From Anaerolineae bacterium (GTDB lineage: Bacteria > Chloroflexota > Anaerolineae > Aggregatilineales > Ch27), in the NCBI GenBank assembly GCA_013178165.1, contig JABLXG010000026.1, positions 1 to 45,702 on the forward strand: a DNA stretch of 45,702 nt. Reading direction: 5' to 3'. How positions within the stretch are numbered: position 1 is the stretch's first letter; every line of letters begins with the position of its first letter. Of the stretch, positions 8,287-15,662 are shown piece after piece. The notes beneath the pieces are model-generated. The model did no database searches. It had not been told where the DNA came from and worked only from the letters and a program-made list of their open reading frames with translations. Both the position numbers and the translations under genes were made by a program.

Positions 8287-8556
8287 TCAGGCGCCCGCCT
8301 GCAGGGCGGCGATGAGCGCTTCCAGCAGGCGGCGGATCTCGCCCGGCTCGGCATGACGGCCCAGCGCCTTTTTGGAAAAGAGCATCTCGCCATTCACGCT
8401 AAACTCAAAGACGCCCCCTTTGCTGGGAATCAGCTTCCACGAGGCAATGTGCACTTCAAGCTCCCGGAGGCCCAGGATTTCTTCCGTCACCCTGACGGCG
8501 CGCGGCGTGTAGCCTCACAGGGCACAGTATTCAAGCGTGACATCGAGCGACAGCAT
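8287..8556 (-). CDS. SelW/Rdx-family selenoprotein (in-frame TGA as selenocysteine)
   Basis: Read from the ATG at 8556, the frame encodes 89 residues with TGA at codon 14 (8515-8517). The surrounding peptide is EYCALUGY, exactly the CxxU redox motif and following GY of the SelW/SelT/SelH (Rdx) family. Downstream it continues with the conserved GGVFEFSVNGEMLFSKK block (47-63) and a final amphipathic helix, and the length matches SelW proteins (about 87 residues). AAAGGA lies ten bases before the ATG. An annotation that treats TGA as stop would begin at the GTG at 8490 and lose the active site. A hairpin with features of a bacterial SECIS follows the TGA. Members of this family have a thioredoxin-like fold and are thought to act in redox control. 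The substrate is unknown. SelA, SelB, SelC and SelD would have to be encoded elsewhere. Confidence 0.88.
8484..8498 (-). promoter_or_regulatory. Candidate bacterial SECIS hairpin of the SelW-like gene
   Basis: The minus strand reads CCGTCA-GGG-TGACGG, a perfect six-base-pair stem with a GGG loop. The loop starts 22 bases after the TGA at 8515-8517. The general bSECIS model asks for an apical stem-loop about 16-37 bases downstream with a G in the first two loop positions, and both conditions are met. The hairpin lies inside the coding sequence, as in all known bacterial selenoprotein genes. Confidence 0.75.
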
Positions 8557-8678
8557 AATCAGATCATCCTTTCGCTGAGGGCGCGGGCTTGATTATAGCT
8601 GGTGCTATGCGCATTGCCGCTGTTTCCTGTATGATGAGAAAGGATCAAACCTCAGCAACAAGCAGGAGAACGGCATGT

Positions 8679-9629
8679 ATGGGCATCACACGGCATAACC
8701 TGCCGGGTGTGACGGAAATTTTCAGCGAATACGTCCGCCAGCGGCGCAACAGGCGCACCCGGGAAGAGGTCATGGCCTTTCTGGAACCGCTGCTGGCCCG
8801 CCTGCGCGCCGACGCCCGCCGCCAGCTGGAAGCGCTCCTCCGAAGCTGGGAGGCGCGCGAAGGGGGTAGGCCTGGAACCGGCCAGCCCGCGCTCACAACC
8901 GACGAACTGGTCGCCCCACCCCGGCCTGAGGAAGACCTAAGCTGGCTACCCTCTTCCTCCTCCGGTCCAGCAACCGTCCCCCTGAACGTGCACCTGCCAC
9001 CGCACCCCTCCGTCGAACAGCCACCAGAGCCGGAACCAGTCCCGCCTGAGCAGACGGTTTACTGCCCGGCCTGCGGGCGGGCCAATCGCCAGGGCAGCGG
9101 GCAATGCAGCGCCTGCGGCGCGGCGCTGGCCGCCCCGGCTGCGCCGGAAGCGCCTCCTGCTCCCGCGGCACGCACAACGCTCGGTCCAAACACGCGCTTG
9201 CTGCTCTACGTGGAAAATGCCAGCCAGCCAATTGTCGTCCGCATTCAGGAAAGCGGCCATGTGGTGCTGGGGCGCTCATCCGGCCAGGGGGGCCTCCTGC
9301 CCGGTATTGACCTCTCTCCGTATGGTGCGGTCGACCAGGGTGTGTCGCGCCTGCATGCCCGCCTGATCTACCGGGATAACAGCCTCTTCATCACTGACCT
9401 GGCCAGTGTCAACCACACATTTGTCAACGGCCAGCGGCTTGCCCCGCGCGAAGAACGCCTGCTGGGGGATGGCGATGAAATCCGGCTGGGACGTTTGCCG
9501 ATCCGCGTGGTCTTCCAGGAACGCCTCAAATCGCTCCGTGGCGACAGGCCGCCGGATAGCAGCCCACCGTCCTCCGGCAAACCGGTTGACCTGAGCACCA
9601 TCCTCGGCCTGGACGAGCCGTCCGGCTGA
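8679..9629 (+). CDS. FHA domain protein with zinc ribbon
   Basis: This is a 316-residue cytoplasmic protein in three parts. Residues 1-60 form a charged helical region (EIFSEYVRQRRNRRTREEV). A Pro-rich linker leads to a zinc ribbon at 129-146 with two CxxC pairs (CPACG and CSACG). A C-terminal forkhead-associated domain (about 188-285) shows the LGRSS strand, the SRLHARL motif and the FVNGQRL loop that bind phosphothreonine peptides. Such proteins recognise Ser/Thr-kinase targets. No kinase gene is in this window. The ATG at 8679 has AGGAG ten bases upstream. The open frame to 8589 has no ribosome site. The gene diverges from the SelW-like gene. Confidence 0.85.
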   Translation: MGITRHNLPGVTEIFSEYVRQRRNRRTREEVMAFLEPLLARLRADARRQLEALLRSWEAREGGRPGTGQPALTTDELVAPPRPEEDLSWLPSSSSGPATVPLNVHLPPHPSVEQPPEPEPVPPEQTVYCPACGRANRQGSGQCSACGAALAAPAAPEAPPAPAARTTLGPNTRLLLYVENASQPIVVRIQESGHVVLGRSSGQGGLLPGIDLSPYGAVDQGVSRLHARLIYRDNSLFITDLASVNHTFVNGQRLAPREERLLGDGDEIRLGRLPIRVVFQERLKSLRGDRPPDSSPPSSGKPVDLSTILGLDEPSG

Positions 9630-9643
9630 GCGGCACCTGCAGT

Positions 9644-9660
9644 GGGCGCTATGAGCGCCC
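9644..9660. terminator. Hairpin between convergent FHA and creatininase genes
   Basis: GGGCGCT-ATG-AGCGCCC forms a seven-base-pair stem midway between the two convergent stop codons. There is no U-tract on either strand, so it would be a weak or factor-dependent bidirectional terminator. Confidence 0.35.
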
Positions 9661-9662
9661 GT

Positions 9663-10325
9663 TCACAGCGCCCGCAGCAGCGCCGTCGCCTCCTCCACCA
9701 GTGCATCAAACAGGCGCAACATCGCCTCATCGGGCATCTGGTATGGCCCGCCAAAGCTGCCATCGCCCAGCGCCGCCCGCGTGATTCCATCGCGCCGCCA
9801 GTCCAGCGGCAGGGTCTTGCTACCTGCCGGGACTTCCGCTACACGGGTAAAGGGGAAGTTCTCCAGCCAGTTGGCGTGATCCGGCTCTGCACCCAGTGCC
9901 GTCGCAAAGCGCGCTACGGCCTCCCCCTGCCACCAGCTATACCAGACAACACGCCGCCCGTCGCCCGCCTCCAGCGCCGGGGGCAACGCATTGCCGCCGT
10001 GCCCGTTCATGATCAGAAAGCGCCGGAAGCCGTGCCGGGTGAGGCTGTCAACGATCTCGGTCAGGACCACGGCGAAGGTAGACAGGCTGAGCGAGATCGT
10101 GCCGGGGTACTCCATGAAGTCGGCGGAACAGCCGAAGTTCAGCGGCGGGGCCACCAGCACTCCTTCCCGCTCCGCCACAGCATCGGCGATCGCCTGCGGG
10201 ATGCGGATGTCGGTCAGCAGGCTCAGGTAGGCGTGCTGCTCGGTCGCGCCGGTGATCAGGATGATCCGGTTGTCATGCTGCAGATAGCGTTCCACGTCCA
10301 TCCAGTTCAGGTCAGCCAGATGCAT
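9663..10325 (-). CDS. Creatininase family hydrolase
   Basis: The 220-residue protein matches the creatininase (creatinine amidohydrolase) family, metal-dependent amidases that include creatininase, mycofactocin peptidase MftE and FAPy deformylase ArfB. Visible motifs are GATEQH (Glu29 and His31), LTD with Asp39, PGTISLS at 74-80 and NGHGGN with His109. These supply most of the two-metal site. The C-terminal part is somewhat short compared with the usual 230-260 residues. The specific substrate cannot be deduced. No mycofactocin or flavin genes are adjacent, so the family name is as far as the evidence goes. It is divergent from the ArsR-type gene across a 224-base gap. Confidence 0.82.
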   Translation of the reverse strand: MHLADLNWMDVERYLQHDNRIILITGATEQHAYLSLLTDIRIPQAIADAVAEREGVLVAPPLNFGCSADFMEYPGTISLSLSTFAVVLTEIVDSLTRHGFRRFLIMNGHGGNALPPALEAGDGRRVVWYSWWQGEAVARFATALGAEPDHANWLENFPFTRVAEVPAGSKTLPLDWRRDGITRAALGDGSFGGPYQMPDEAMLRLFDALVEEATALLRAL

Positions 10326-10482
10326 GGGCGGGATTCCCTCCTGTGGGCGCTGTATACGGGTACGACGGGGAGTGTACCGCCCGCCAGGAGGGCGATCAAT
10401 GGCTGCAGGCGATGCCTGCAGCCAGCGCCAGCTGACAGGCCGGGGGGCAACATGCTGTGCACGGGGGAATCTCGACTCACCC

Positions 10483-10510
10483 TTGACAGTAGAACGTACA
10501 TAGATAGAAT
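10483..10510 (+). promoter_or_regulatory. Sigma-70 promoter of the ArsR-DUF2087 gene
   Basis: A perfect -35 TTGACA (10483-10488) is followed after 16 bases by TAGAAT (10505-10510). Just downstream are two copies of ATCGA (in AAATCGAC and ATATCGAA), an AT-rich partly symmetric stretch that could be the autoregulatory operator. Confidence 0.7.
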
Positions 10511-10549
10511 TAAATCGACAAATATCGAATTAGTTAGAGGAAATGCACT

Positions 10550-11128
10550 ATGGAAAACGACCAGACTCCGGCACTGCTGGACTTCTTCAAGGCGCTGGCG
10601 GAGCCAAACCGGCTCAAGATCGTCGGGCTGCTGGCGCGGGAAGACCTGGCTGTCGAGCAGATCGCGGCCATGCTCAACCTGCGCCCCTCCACTGTCTCCA
10701 ACCACCTGTCTTACCTGGTGCATGCGGGGCTGGTCAGCGCCCGCCCGCAGAGCTACTACAACGTCTACCATCTGGAGGTCACAGCGCTGCAGGAGATGGC
10801 CCGCCGCCTGCTTTCCCATGAGACGCTGCAGGCAGCGGCAGCTGATGTCGACCTGGATGCCTACGACCGCCAGGTGATCAGGAACTATACCAGCCCGGAT
10901 GGCCGCCTCAAGCAGCTGCCATCGCAGTTCAAAAAGATGCAGGCGGTGCTGCGCTATGTGGTCCAGGTCTTCGAGCCTGGTGTGCGCTACAGCGAGAAGG
11001 AAGTCAACGAACGGCTGGCCCGCTTTCACGATGATACAGCCACACTGCGCCGCGAACTGGTGGAGCAGGGACTGATGGCCCGCGAGGGCGGCGGCGGGCA
11101 ATACTGGCGGGTGGTGAGGGAAAACTGA
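10550..11128 (+). CDS. ArsR-family winged-helix regulator with DUF2087 domain
   Basis: This 192-residue protein starts with an ArsR-type winged helix (about 8-80: ALAEPNRLKIVGLL, then VEQIAAMLNLRPSTVSNHLSYL as helix-turn-helix). A C-terminal DUF2087 domain follows (about 110-188), recognised by LKQLPSQFKKMQAVLRYV and the FHDDTATLRRELVEQGLM block. No Cys pair typical of metal-sensing ArsR proteins is present, so the signal is probably not a thiol-bound metal. The start has AGAGGA eight bases upstream and a strong promoter. It probably controls itself and perhaps the divergent creatininase-family gene. No other target is evident. Confidence 0.87.
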   Translation: MENDQTPALLDFFKALAEPNRLKIVGLLAREDLAVEQIAAMLNLRPSTVSNHLSYLVHAGLVSARPQSYYNVYHLEVTALQEMARRLLSHETLQAAAADVDLDAYDRQVIRNYTSPDGRLKQLPSQFKKMQAVLRYVVQVFEPGVRYSEKEVNERLARFHDDTATLRRELVEQGLMAREGGGGQYWRVVREN

Positions 11129-11516
11129 CCCGGCGCAGGAACATCGCCCGCCCCTGAAAACCAGTCCAGCAGGGGGACCGGCATGCGGCCCTCCTCCCCC
11201 TCAGGCCGGCAACCGGATCGCCGATGGCGCCTCCCCGCACTGCCCCAATGGTGATTGACGGGGGCGGGGGCGCGTGCTACAGTTGACGGCAGCGCAGTCA
11301 CGGGCACAGGCCGCATTTTTCATCCGCCCGGCAGTCTGCGCAGTCTCTGCTTGCCGGCCTTGCAGAGACCTTGAGGTAACGAGTTTATCACGATGCCTGC
11401 GGCTGCCTGCCGCATCTGCGCCGGGTTAGGATACGATCCTTCCCGGCAGCGGGGCGGCGCCACCGGCTGGCCCCTTCATCGCCAGCCAACGCAGCCGGGG
11501 CAAGGAGCGCATTCCC
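11129..11516 (+). promoter_or_regulatory. Long gene-less leader region before the PIN-TRAM gene
   Basis: No gene is supported in these 388 bases. They hold a good promoter: TTGACG at 11255-11260, 17 bases, then TACAGT at 11278-11283 with a TGC extension. They also hold an eight-base-pair hairpin, GTCTCTGC at 11343-11350 with GCAGAGAC at 11362-11369, without a U-tract. If this promoter serves the PIN-TRAM gene, the 5' leader would be about 225 bases. A second, weaker -10-like TACGAT lies near 11431. Confidence 0.5.
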
Positions 11517-12566
11517 ATGAGCGTCGATTTCATCCTGCGCCTGCTGGGCATGGTTGTGTTCAGTGTGGTTGGGGCGCGGCTGGGCACCGCCACCAGCCCG
11601 GCGTTGGAATTGCCCACCGAAGCTACCGGTCTGCTCTTCGCCATGGTCGGCGCGTTGTTCGGCCTGATCGTCACCCCCTGGATCACCATCCGCCCGGCGC
11701 GGGCCATCCGGCGGTTCCTGCTGGCCACCCCCACGGAGAAGGTAGTGATGGCGTTTGCCGGGCTGGTGCTGGGCCTGATCCCGGCTATCCTGCTGGCCTA
11801 TCCGCTCTCGCTGCTACCCGATCCATTTGGCAGTCTCATCCCGGCGGCAGTGTCCCTCCTCGGCGGTTACCTGGGGATGACCCTCTTCGCGGTGCGTGCC
11901 GAGGATATTCTGGAGTTGCTTGGCTCCCTGCGGCGCAGCGGGCGACTCCTGGTCGAAGGCGGCGTGACCGCGAGCGACATACTGCTGGATACCAGCGTGA
12001 TCATCGACGGGCGCATCAGCGATATCGCTGAGGCTGGCTTTCTCAACTGGCGGCTGATTGTCCCCCGCTTCATCCTGGAGGAGTTGCAGCACATCGCCGA
12101 TTCACCGGAGATGCTGCGCCGGAACCGCGGCAAGCGCGGCCTGGAGATTCTGCGCGAACTCAAGCGCGCCGAACATGTGATGATCGAGATCGTGGATGAA
12201 GACATCCCCGACGTGGCTGAGGTCGATCACAAGCTGGTCATGCTGGCCCGCCAGATGAACATCCCGATCATGACCAACGACTTCAACCTCAACCAGATCG
12301 CCAAGCTGCAGGGCGTGCGTGTGCTCAACATCAACATGCTGGCTAACGCCGTCCGCGCCGAGTACATCCCCGGCGAGGTGATCCCGCTCAAGATCATCCA
12401 GGAAGGCAAGGAGCCAGACCAGGGCGTGGGCTACCTGGAAGATGGCACGATGGTGGTGGTTGAGGAAGGCAAGCACTACCTCGACCGCACCATCCGGGTG
12501 GAGATCACCCGCCTGATCAGCCGCGAGGCCGGCAAGATGTACTTCGCCAGGCCGGTCGAGGACTAG
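11517..12566 (+). CDS. YacL-type membrane PIN-TRAM domain protein
   Basis: The 349-residue protein has four hydrophobic segments in the first 130 residues, then a PIN nuclease-like domain (about 152-280) and a C-terminal TRAM domain (about 283-345), the layout of YacL of Gram-positive bacteria. PIN acidic residues are visible as Asp158 (LLDTS), Asp164 (IIDGR), Glu188/Glu189 (LEEL), Asp237 and Asp255 (TNDFN), so the metal-dependent ribonuclease centre looks intact. TRAM domains bind RNA. The family is widespread in Firmicutes, Actinobacteria and Chloroflexota, and its role is not well defined. GGCAAGGAGCGCATTCCC before the ATG gives a ribosome site. A 56-residue membrane protein follows 17 bases after the stop. 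Confidence 0.88.
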   Translation: MSVDFILRLLGMVVFSVVGARLGTATSPALELPTEATGLLFAMVGALFGLIVTPWITIRPARAIRRFLLATPTEKVVMAFAGLVLGLIPAILLAYPLSLLPDPFGSLIPAAVSLLGGYLGMTLFAVRAEDILELLGSLRRSGRLLVEGGVTASDILLDTSVIIDGRISDIAEAGFLNWRLIVPRFILEELQHIADSPEMLRRNRGKRGLEILRELKRAEHVMIEIVDEDIPDVAEVDHKLVMLARQMNIPIMTNDFNLNQIAKLQGVRVLNINMLANAVRAEYIPGEVIPLKIIQEGKEPDQGVGYLEDGTMVVVEEGKHYLDRTIRVEITRLISREAGKMYFARPVED

Positions 12567-12583
12567 CAGGGCGAGGCAGCAGG

Positions 12584-12754
12584 ATGGGCAACGACCGGGC
12601 GTTGGCATTGCGGGTCATCCTGGGCCTGCTGATCGGGGCCGGGGTCGGTTCTGCCCTCGGCCTGCTGATGGGCAACCTGCCGCTGTGGATCGGCCTCGGC
12701 GCAGGGGTCGGTCTGGCTTTTGCGGCCTCGCTAACCGGTCGGCGTCACCCCTGA
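12584..12754 (+). CDS. Small glycine-rich membrane protein (56 residues)
   Basis: An ATG with AGCAGG just upstream opens a frame of 56 residues that ends at TGA 12752-12754. It has a short polar start (MGNDRALALR) and two hydrophobic, Gly-rich helices separated by GNLPLW, then ends RRHP. The helices show repeated GxxxG spacing (glycine-zipper-like). It begins 17 bases after the PIN-TRAM stop, so it is probably co-transcribed with it and may act at the same membrane. It is not a recognised family. The evidence is start, spacing and composition only. Confidence 0.6.
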   Translation: MGNDRALALRVILGLLIGAGVGSALGLLMGNLPLWIGLGAGVGLAFAASLTGRRHP

Positions 12755-12770
12755 GACGATCCCTGGCCCC

Positions 12771-13514
12771 TCACCCTCGCGCCAGCGCCCGGCGGATCAG
12801 TGCCTCCAGCCGGGCGTAGTGTGAGCCTTTCCAGTAGATCTGCCCGCAGGACTGGCAGCGCCGAAACTCATCATAGTTGGCATTGGTCGCCGGCGGCAGG
12901 CGATCGCTGATGCTGGCTTTGTCCACCGGCTCCAGCAGGCCGTTACAGCGCAGGCAGCGGCTGAACGGTTGCACCAGGTTCACCAGGTGGTAGCGGCGCA
13001 TCACTTCCAGCAATTGCCGGGTCGAATCGGTGGAGCGCAGGCAATAGCCGTAGCGCACACTGCTCCGCTTGAGCAGGCCGCGATCGCGGGTGAGCAGGAT
13101 ACGATCCTCTTCAGCCGCCAGGCGAGCCAGATTGGCATCATCGCTGTCATCGGGCAGCAGGGCGTCAAAGCCCAGCAGGCGCAGGTAAGCGGCCAGCTTG
13201 CCCAGATGCACGTCCAGCACAAAGCGCGGCTCCGGCGGTGGCTCCGGACGGACGCGCGTCAGCCCGGAAATATCCAGTGTTGTGAAGGGCGGGTAGACGC
13301 TGATCCGGTCGCCGTCCTGCACGATCCGGTCAAAATCGACCGACTCCCCGTTCACCAGCAGCAGGTCAACTTCGGTATGAGGTACACCCAGCGACTCGAT
13401 CATGTCCTTGATCGAAGCGCGGGCCTCAAAGTGGTGAACAAAGCTGCGTCCTCGCCGGGCCAGGGGCAGAAAGTCATTCAGGCTGGCGTAGAAGCGAAAC
13501 GTAGCGGTGGGCAT
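12771..13514 (-). CDS. ThiS-like/Mut7-C RNase domain protein with zinc ribbon
   Basis: The 247-residue protein combines an N-terminal ubiquitin/ThiS-like domain (about 1-78, with DLLLVNGESVDFDRIVQDGD) and a C-terminal Mut7-C domain (about 88-245). The latter has the PIN-like acidic motifs FVLDVHLGKLAAYLRLLGFD and LLTRDRGLL, followed by a zinc ribbon with two CxxC pairs (CLRCNG and CQSCGQ) and the final YWKGSHYARL signature. Mut7-C domains are predicted RNases. The ubiquitin-like domain lacks the C-terminal GG of ThiS/MoaD and is a fixed fusion. The ATG at 13514 is chosen for its ideal GGAGG seven bases upstream. An in-frame ATG at 13562 would overlap the promoter. Confidence 0.86.
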   Translation of the reverse strand: MPTATFRFYASLNDFLPLARRGRSFVHHFEARASIKDMIESLGVPHTEVDLLLVNGESVDFDRIVQDGDRISVYPPFTTLDISGLTRVRPEPPPEPRFVLDVHLGKLAAYLRLLGFDALLPDDSDDANLARLAAEEDRILLTRDRGLLKRSSVRYGYCLRSTDSTRQLLEVMRRYHLVNLVQPFSRCLRCNGLLEPVDKASISDRLPPATNANYDEFRRCQSCGQIYWKGSHYARLEALIRRALARG

Positions 13515-13566
13515 GGCGCGGCCTCCACGAGGCAGGCCTATGATCAGCAGGCGGTATTCCATAGGG

Positions 13567-13591
13567 ATTATACCTGCCCCCTGTGTATAAT
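13567..13591. promoter_or_regulatory. Divergent -10 elements between Mut7-C and zinc-ribbon genes
   Basis: A perfect TATAAT is found on each strand: 13572-13567 on the minus strand, about 53 bases before the Mut7-C start, and 13586-13591 on the plus strand, about 130 bases before the zinc-ribbon gene. Neither has a good -35. Confidence 0.45.
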
Positions 13592-13721
13592 AGGGAACAG
13601 AGATGCGGTCTGATCTCAGCGCATCCCCTTTCAGGCAGCTACCAGGGCCGGGACAATACTTCCTGCCCCGGCCAGCGGGCCAGCCGGGTGGCTGCCGCCG
13701 GGTTTTGCCAAGGAGTCGCAC

Positions 13722-14207
13722 ATGAGTGACCTGCCTACCCCGCCTTCTGCTGCCCCCACCGAAGGGGAAGCGATCCCGCTGTTCGAGCGGGGTGCTGCCC
13801 TGCCGCCGGATGCCACCTCGCTGCAGCAAGCCTTGCCTGCGCTCACAGCAACGCCGGGGCTGGATGTACCGCTGACGCCCGCCGCGCCAGAACAGCCAAT
13901 GCTACCGGAGGAGCCTGCGCCGGTGGCTGATAGCGCCGCCGCGCCGCACTTCCGCACTGATCTCTGTCCGCGCTGTGGCTATGCGGATTTCGGCGCGGGG
14001 ACGGTGATCACCTATAACGGCGGTTTTCACCCGGCCTACTTCAAGCCAGCGCGGCTGACCTTCCGTCGTCTGAGCTGGCTGTGGCGGCCCTTCCGGGCGA
14101 TCGTGGAACTGGAGGCGCAGGTCTGCCGCCAGTGCGGACTGGTGATGTTGCAGGTCAACACCGACAAACTGCGCCATGTGGAGAGACAGTCCGGCGACCG
14201 CGAATAA
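13722..14207 (+). CDS. Hypothetical protein, disordered N-terminus plus zinc ribbon
   Basis: This is a 161-residue protein of unknown function. The first 80 residues are rich in Pro, Ala and acidic residues and probably disordered. The second half holds a probable split zinc ribbon: CPRCGYADFG and, about 60 residues later, CRQCGLVML, with conserved-looking aromatic and basic residues between (FHPAYFKPARLTFRRLSWLW). The sequence suggests a metal-binding adaptor or nucleic-acid-binding role, but nothing specific can be claimed. AAGGAG lies six bases before the ATG, which supports the start. Confidence 0.7.
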   Translation: MSDLPTPPSAAPTEGEAIPLFERGAALPPDATSLQQALPALTATPGLDVPLTPAAPEQPMLPEEPAPVADSAAAPHFRTDLCPRCGYADFGAGTVITYNGGFHPAYFKPARLTFRRLSWLWRPFRAIVELEAQVCRQCGLVMLQVNTDKLRHVERQSGDRE

Positions 14208-14242
14208 GCGCCGCGGCCGTTTCTTGCGCCCCGTTGGCCTGT

Positions 14243-14272
14243 TTGACTCCGGTCTGTGCTCCGGCCTATACT
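14243..14272 (+). promoter_or_regulatory. Promoter of the Lys-rich small protein gene
   Basis: TTGACT (14243-14248), an 18-base spacer and TATACT (14267-14272) give a good sigma-70 promoter. The predicted start of transcription is about 38 bases before the ATG at 14317. Confidence 0.65.
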
Positions 14273-14316
14273 ACAACATAGAGGCCGACCCAGACGGAAG
14301 TTCAGGAGACGAGCCA

Positions 14317-14445
14317 ATGGCTAAGAAGGAAGAGAAGAAGGTCGATACCGAGAAGGCTAAGAAACCGGCGGCGGAGAAGACCAAGGCCGAAAAGCCAAAG
14401 GCCGAAAAGACCAAGGTCGAGAAACCGAAAGAAAAGAAGAAATAA
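14317..14445 (+). CDS. Small Lys-rich repetitive protein (42 residues)
   Basis: The 42-residue protein consists almost wholly of Lys, Glu, Ala, Pro and Thr, built from short repeats such as AEKPK and AEKTK, and ends KPKEKKK. It begins MAKKEEKKV. It has its own promoter, an AGGAG nine bases upstream, and a strong terminator about 65 bases downstream, so it is a well-formed single-gene unit despite its size. The composition resembles the tails of histone-H1-like and other nucleic-acid-associated bacterial proteins. The net charge is positive. Function is unknown, and a nucleoid or ribosome-associated role is only a guess. Confidence 0.7.
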   Translation: MAKKEEKKVDTEKAKKPAAEKTKAEKPKAEKTKVEKPKEKKK

Positions 14446-14510
14446 GTCGCGTTCTGCGCCACACTGTGGCGGTTCATTCCTGGTAATCCCATCTGCATCC
14501 CGTTACTGGC

Positions 14511-14544
14511 AGCCTGTCCCCAGTGGAGACAGGCTGTTCTTTTT
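14511..14544 (+). terminator. Intrinsic terminator after the Lys-rich gene
   Basis: AGCCTGTC (14511-14518) pairs with GACAGGCT (14528-14535), followed by GTTCTTTTT. This is a classic Rho-independent terminator. The rest of 14446-14792 holds a small hairpin (GCCACACTGTGGC near 14458-14470) and no supported gene. Confidence 0.85.
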
Positions 14545-14792
14545 GAGCTGTTTGCACTGTGCGACACAGCGGGTCGGGTAACAGGGTACTGTTCATCTGC
14601 CAGAATGTCCCCTCAACAGCAACCCAACCGCCCTTAAATGCCACACTACGCGGGCAATAGACTGCCCGGCCAAAGAGAGTGTACGACGAGGGGGGCATCG
14701 GATGTCGCCCGGCGCCCGCCCGCGAACAACTATAGCCAGATAGGCTGCCGGCCAGTACCCGGCGCCACCCGGTTTATGGCCTTCGAAAACCG

Positions 14793-15635
14793 TCAGATCT
14801 GGCGGGGCGGCTCAGACTCCGGGGGAACAGGGCCGGGGCCAGGCGTCTTCAGCATCTCCCACAGTTCCGCCGCCCAGTCGGCGATCAGCAGCATGGCCGG
14901 GCCGACCAGCACGCCATCCACGCCGGCCATCACCTGCCCGACATCGCGCGGAGATTCCAGCCCGCCCATGGTCAGCAGGGTGACATGCCCCGGCACCATC
15001 TCCACCAGCCGGGGAGTCAGGCTGAGATCGACGCGGTCGGTCAGGGGGTTGTAGTTGTTGATGGCGATCACCCGCGGTTCAAAGGGCAGGATGGCCCGCA
15101 GTTCGGCCTCGCTATGCACACAGACGATCGCGGTCATCAGGTTGCGCTGGGTGATGGAGAGCAACCGGCGCACCTGCTCCGGCGGCAGCAGAGCCGGCGT
15201 CAGAAAGAGGCCATCGCCGCCCGCCGCGCGGGTCTCAACGACCTGATATTCGTCGATGATGAAATCGTAGCGGATGACCGGTACATTGACGGCATTGGCA
15301 ACCAGGGTGAGGTGCTCGATGGCTCCGGCGTGGTAACGCTCATCGGTCGCCACGACCAGCGCCTGCGCGCCATGGCGGGCCAGCCGCCGGGCCAGGGCGA
15401 CCGGATCATACGGGGCGGCCCCCGCTGCCGATTGACCCAGATCCACCGCCGGGTTCATGACGCGGGCCAGCAGGGCCACCCGGTTCTCCAGCAGGTGGCT
15501 GCTCAGGTCCTGCGGGCGCGCCTGCATTTTGGCCAGCGCCCGCAGGCCCGGCAGGGGCGTCACGGCCTGCAAGCGGGCTACCTGCTCCTGCTTGTAGGCG
15601 ATGATCTCGTCCGGGACGAACGGAAACTCGATCAT
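14793..15635 (-). CDS. Indole-3-glycerol phosphate synthase-like TIM barrel, catalytic residues lost
   Basis: The 280-residue protein is recognisably related to TrpC: an N-terminal helical extension (DEIIAYKQEQVARL), the DFIIDEYQVVETRAAGGDG block, the AINNYNPL segment and the VDGVLVGPAMLL end of the barrel. Genuine synthase needs two lysines and two glutamates. Here the KDFI lysine is Tyr (IRYDFI), the EIKRASPS segment is ARVMNPAV, the EVH glutamate is Cys (IVCVH) and the SESGI pair reads TMGGL. Only the NN asparagine remains. It is therefore not expected to make indoleglycerol phosphate, and no other trp gene is nearby. The ATG at 15635 follows GAGGGATT. An in-frame ATG nine codons upstream is the alternative. 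Confidence 0.75.
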   Translation of the reverse strand: MIEFPFVPDEIIAYKQEQVARLQAVTPLPGLRALAKMQARPQDLSSHLLENRVALLARVMNPAVDLGQSAAGAAPYDPVALARRLARHGAQALVVATDERYHAGAIEHLTLVANAVNVPVIRYDFIIDEYQVVETRAAGGDGLFLTPALLPPEQVRRLLSITQRNLMTAIVCVHSEAELRAILPFEPRVIAINNYNPLTDRVDLSLTPRLVEMVPGHVTLLTMGGLESPRDVGQVMAGVDGVLVGPAMLLIADWAAELWEMLKTPGPGPVPPESEPPRQI

Positions 15636-15662
15636 AATCCCTCGTCGGCGCCTGCCAGCCAC

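Noticed and set aside
8287-8490. 67-residue ORF starting at GTG 8490
   Set aside because: The GTG lies inside the SECIS-like hairpin, there is no ribosome site, and the fragment lacks the redox motif of its family. The true start is the ATG at 8556 with TGA read as Sec.
14793-15635. Functional trpC
   Set aside because: Nearly all catalytic residues of indole-3-glycerol phosphate synthase are replaced, and there is no trp context.
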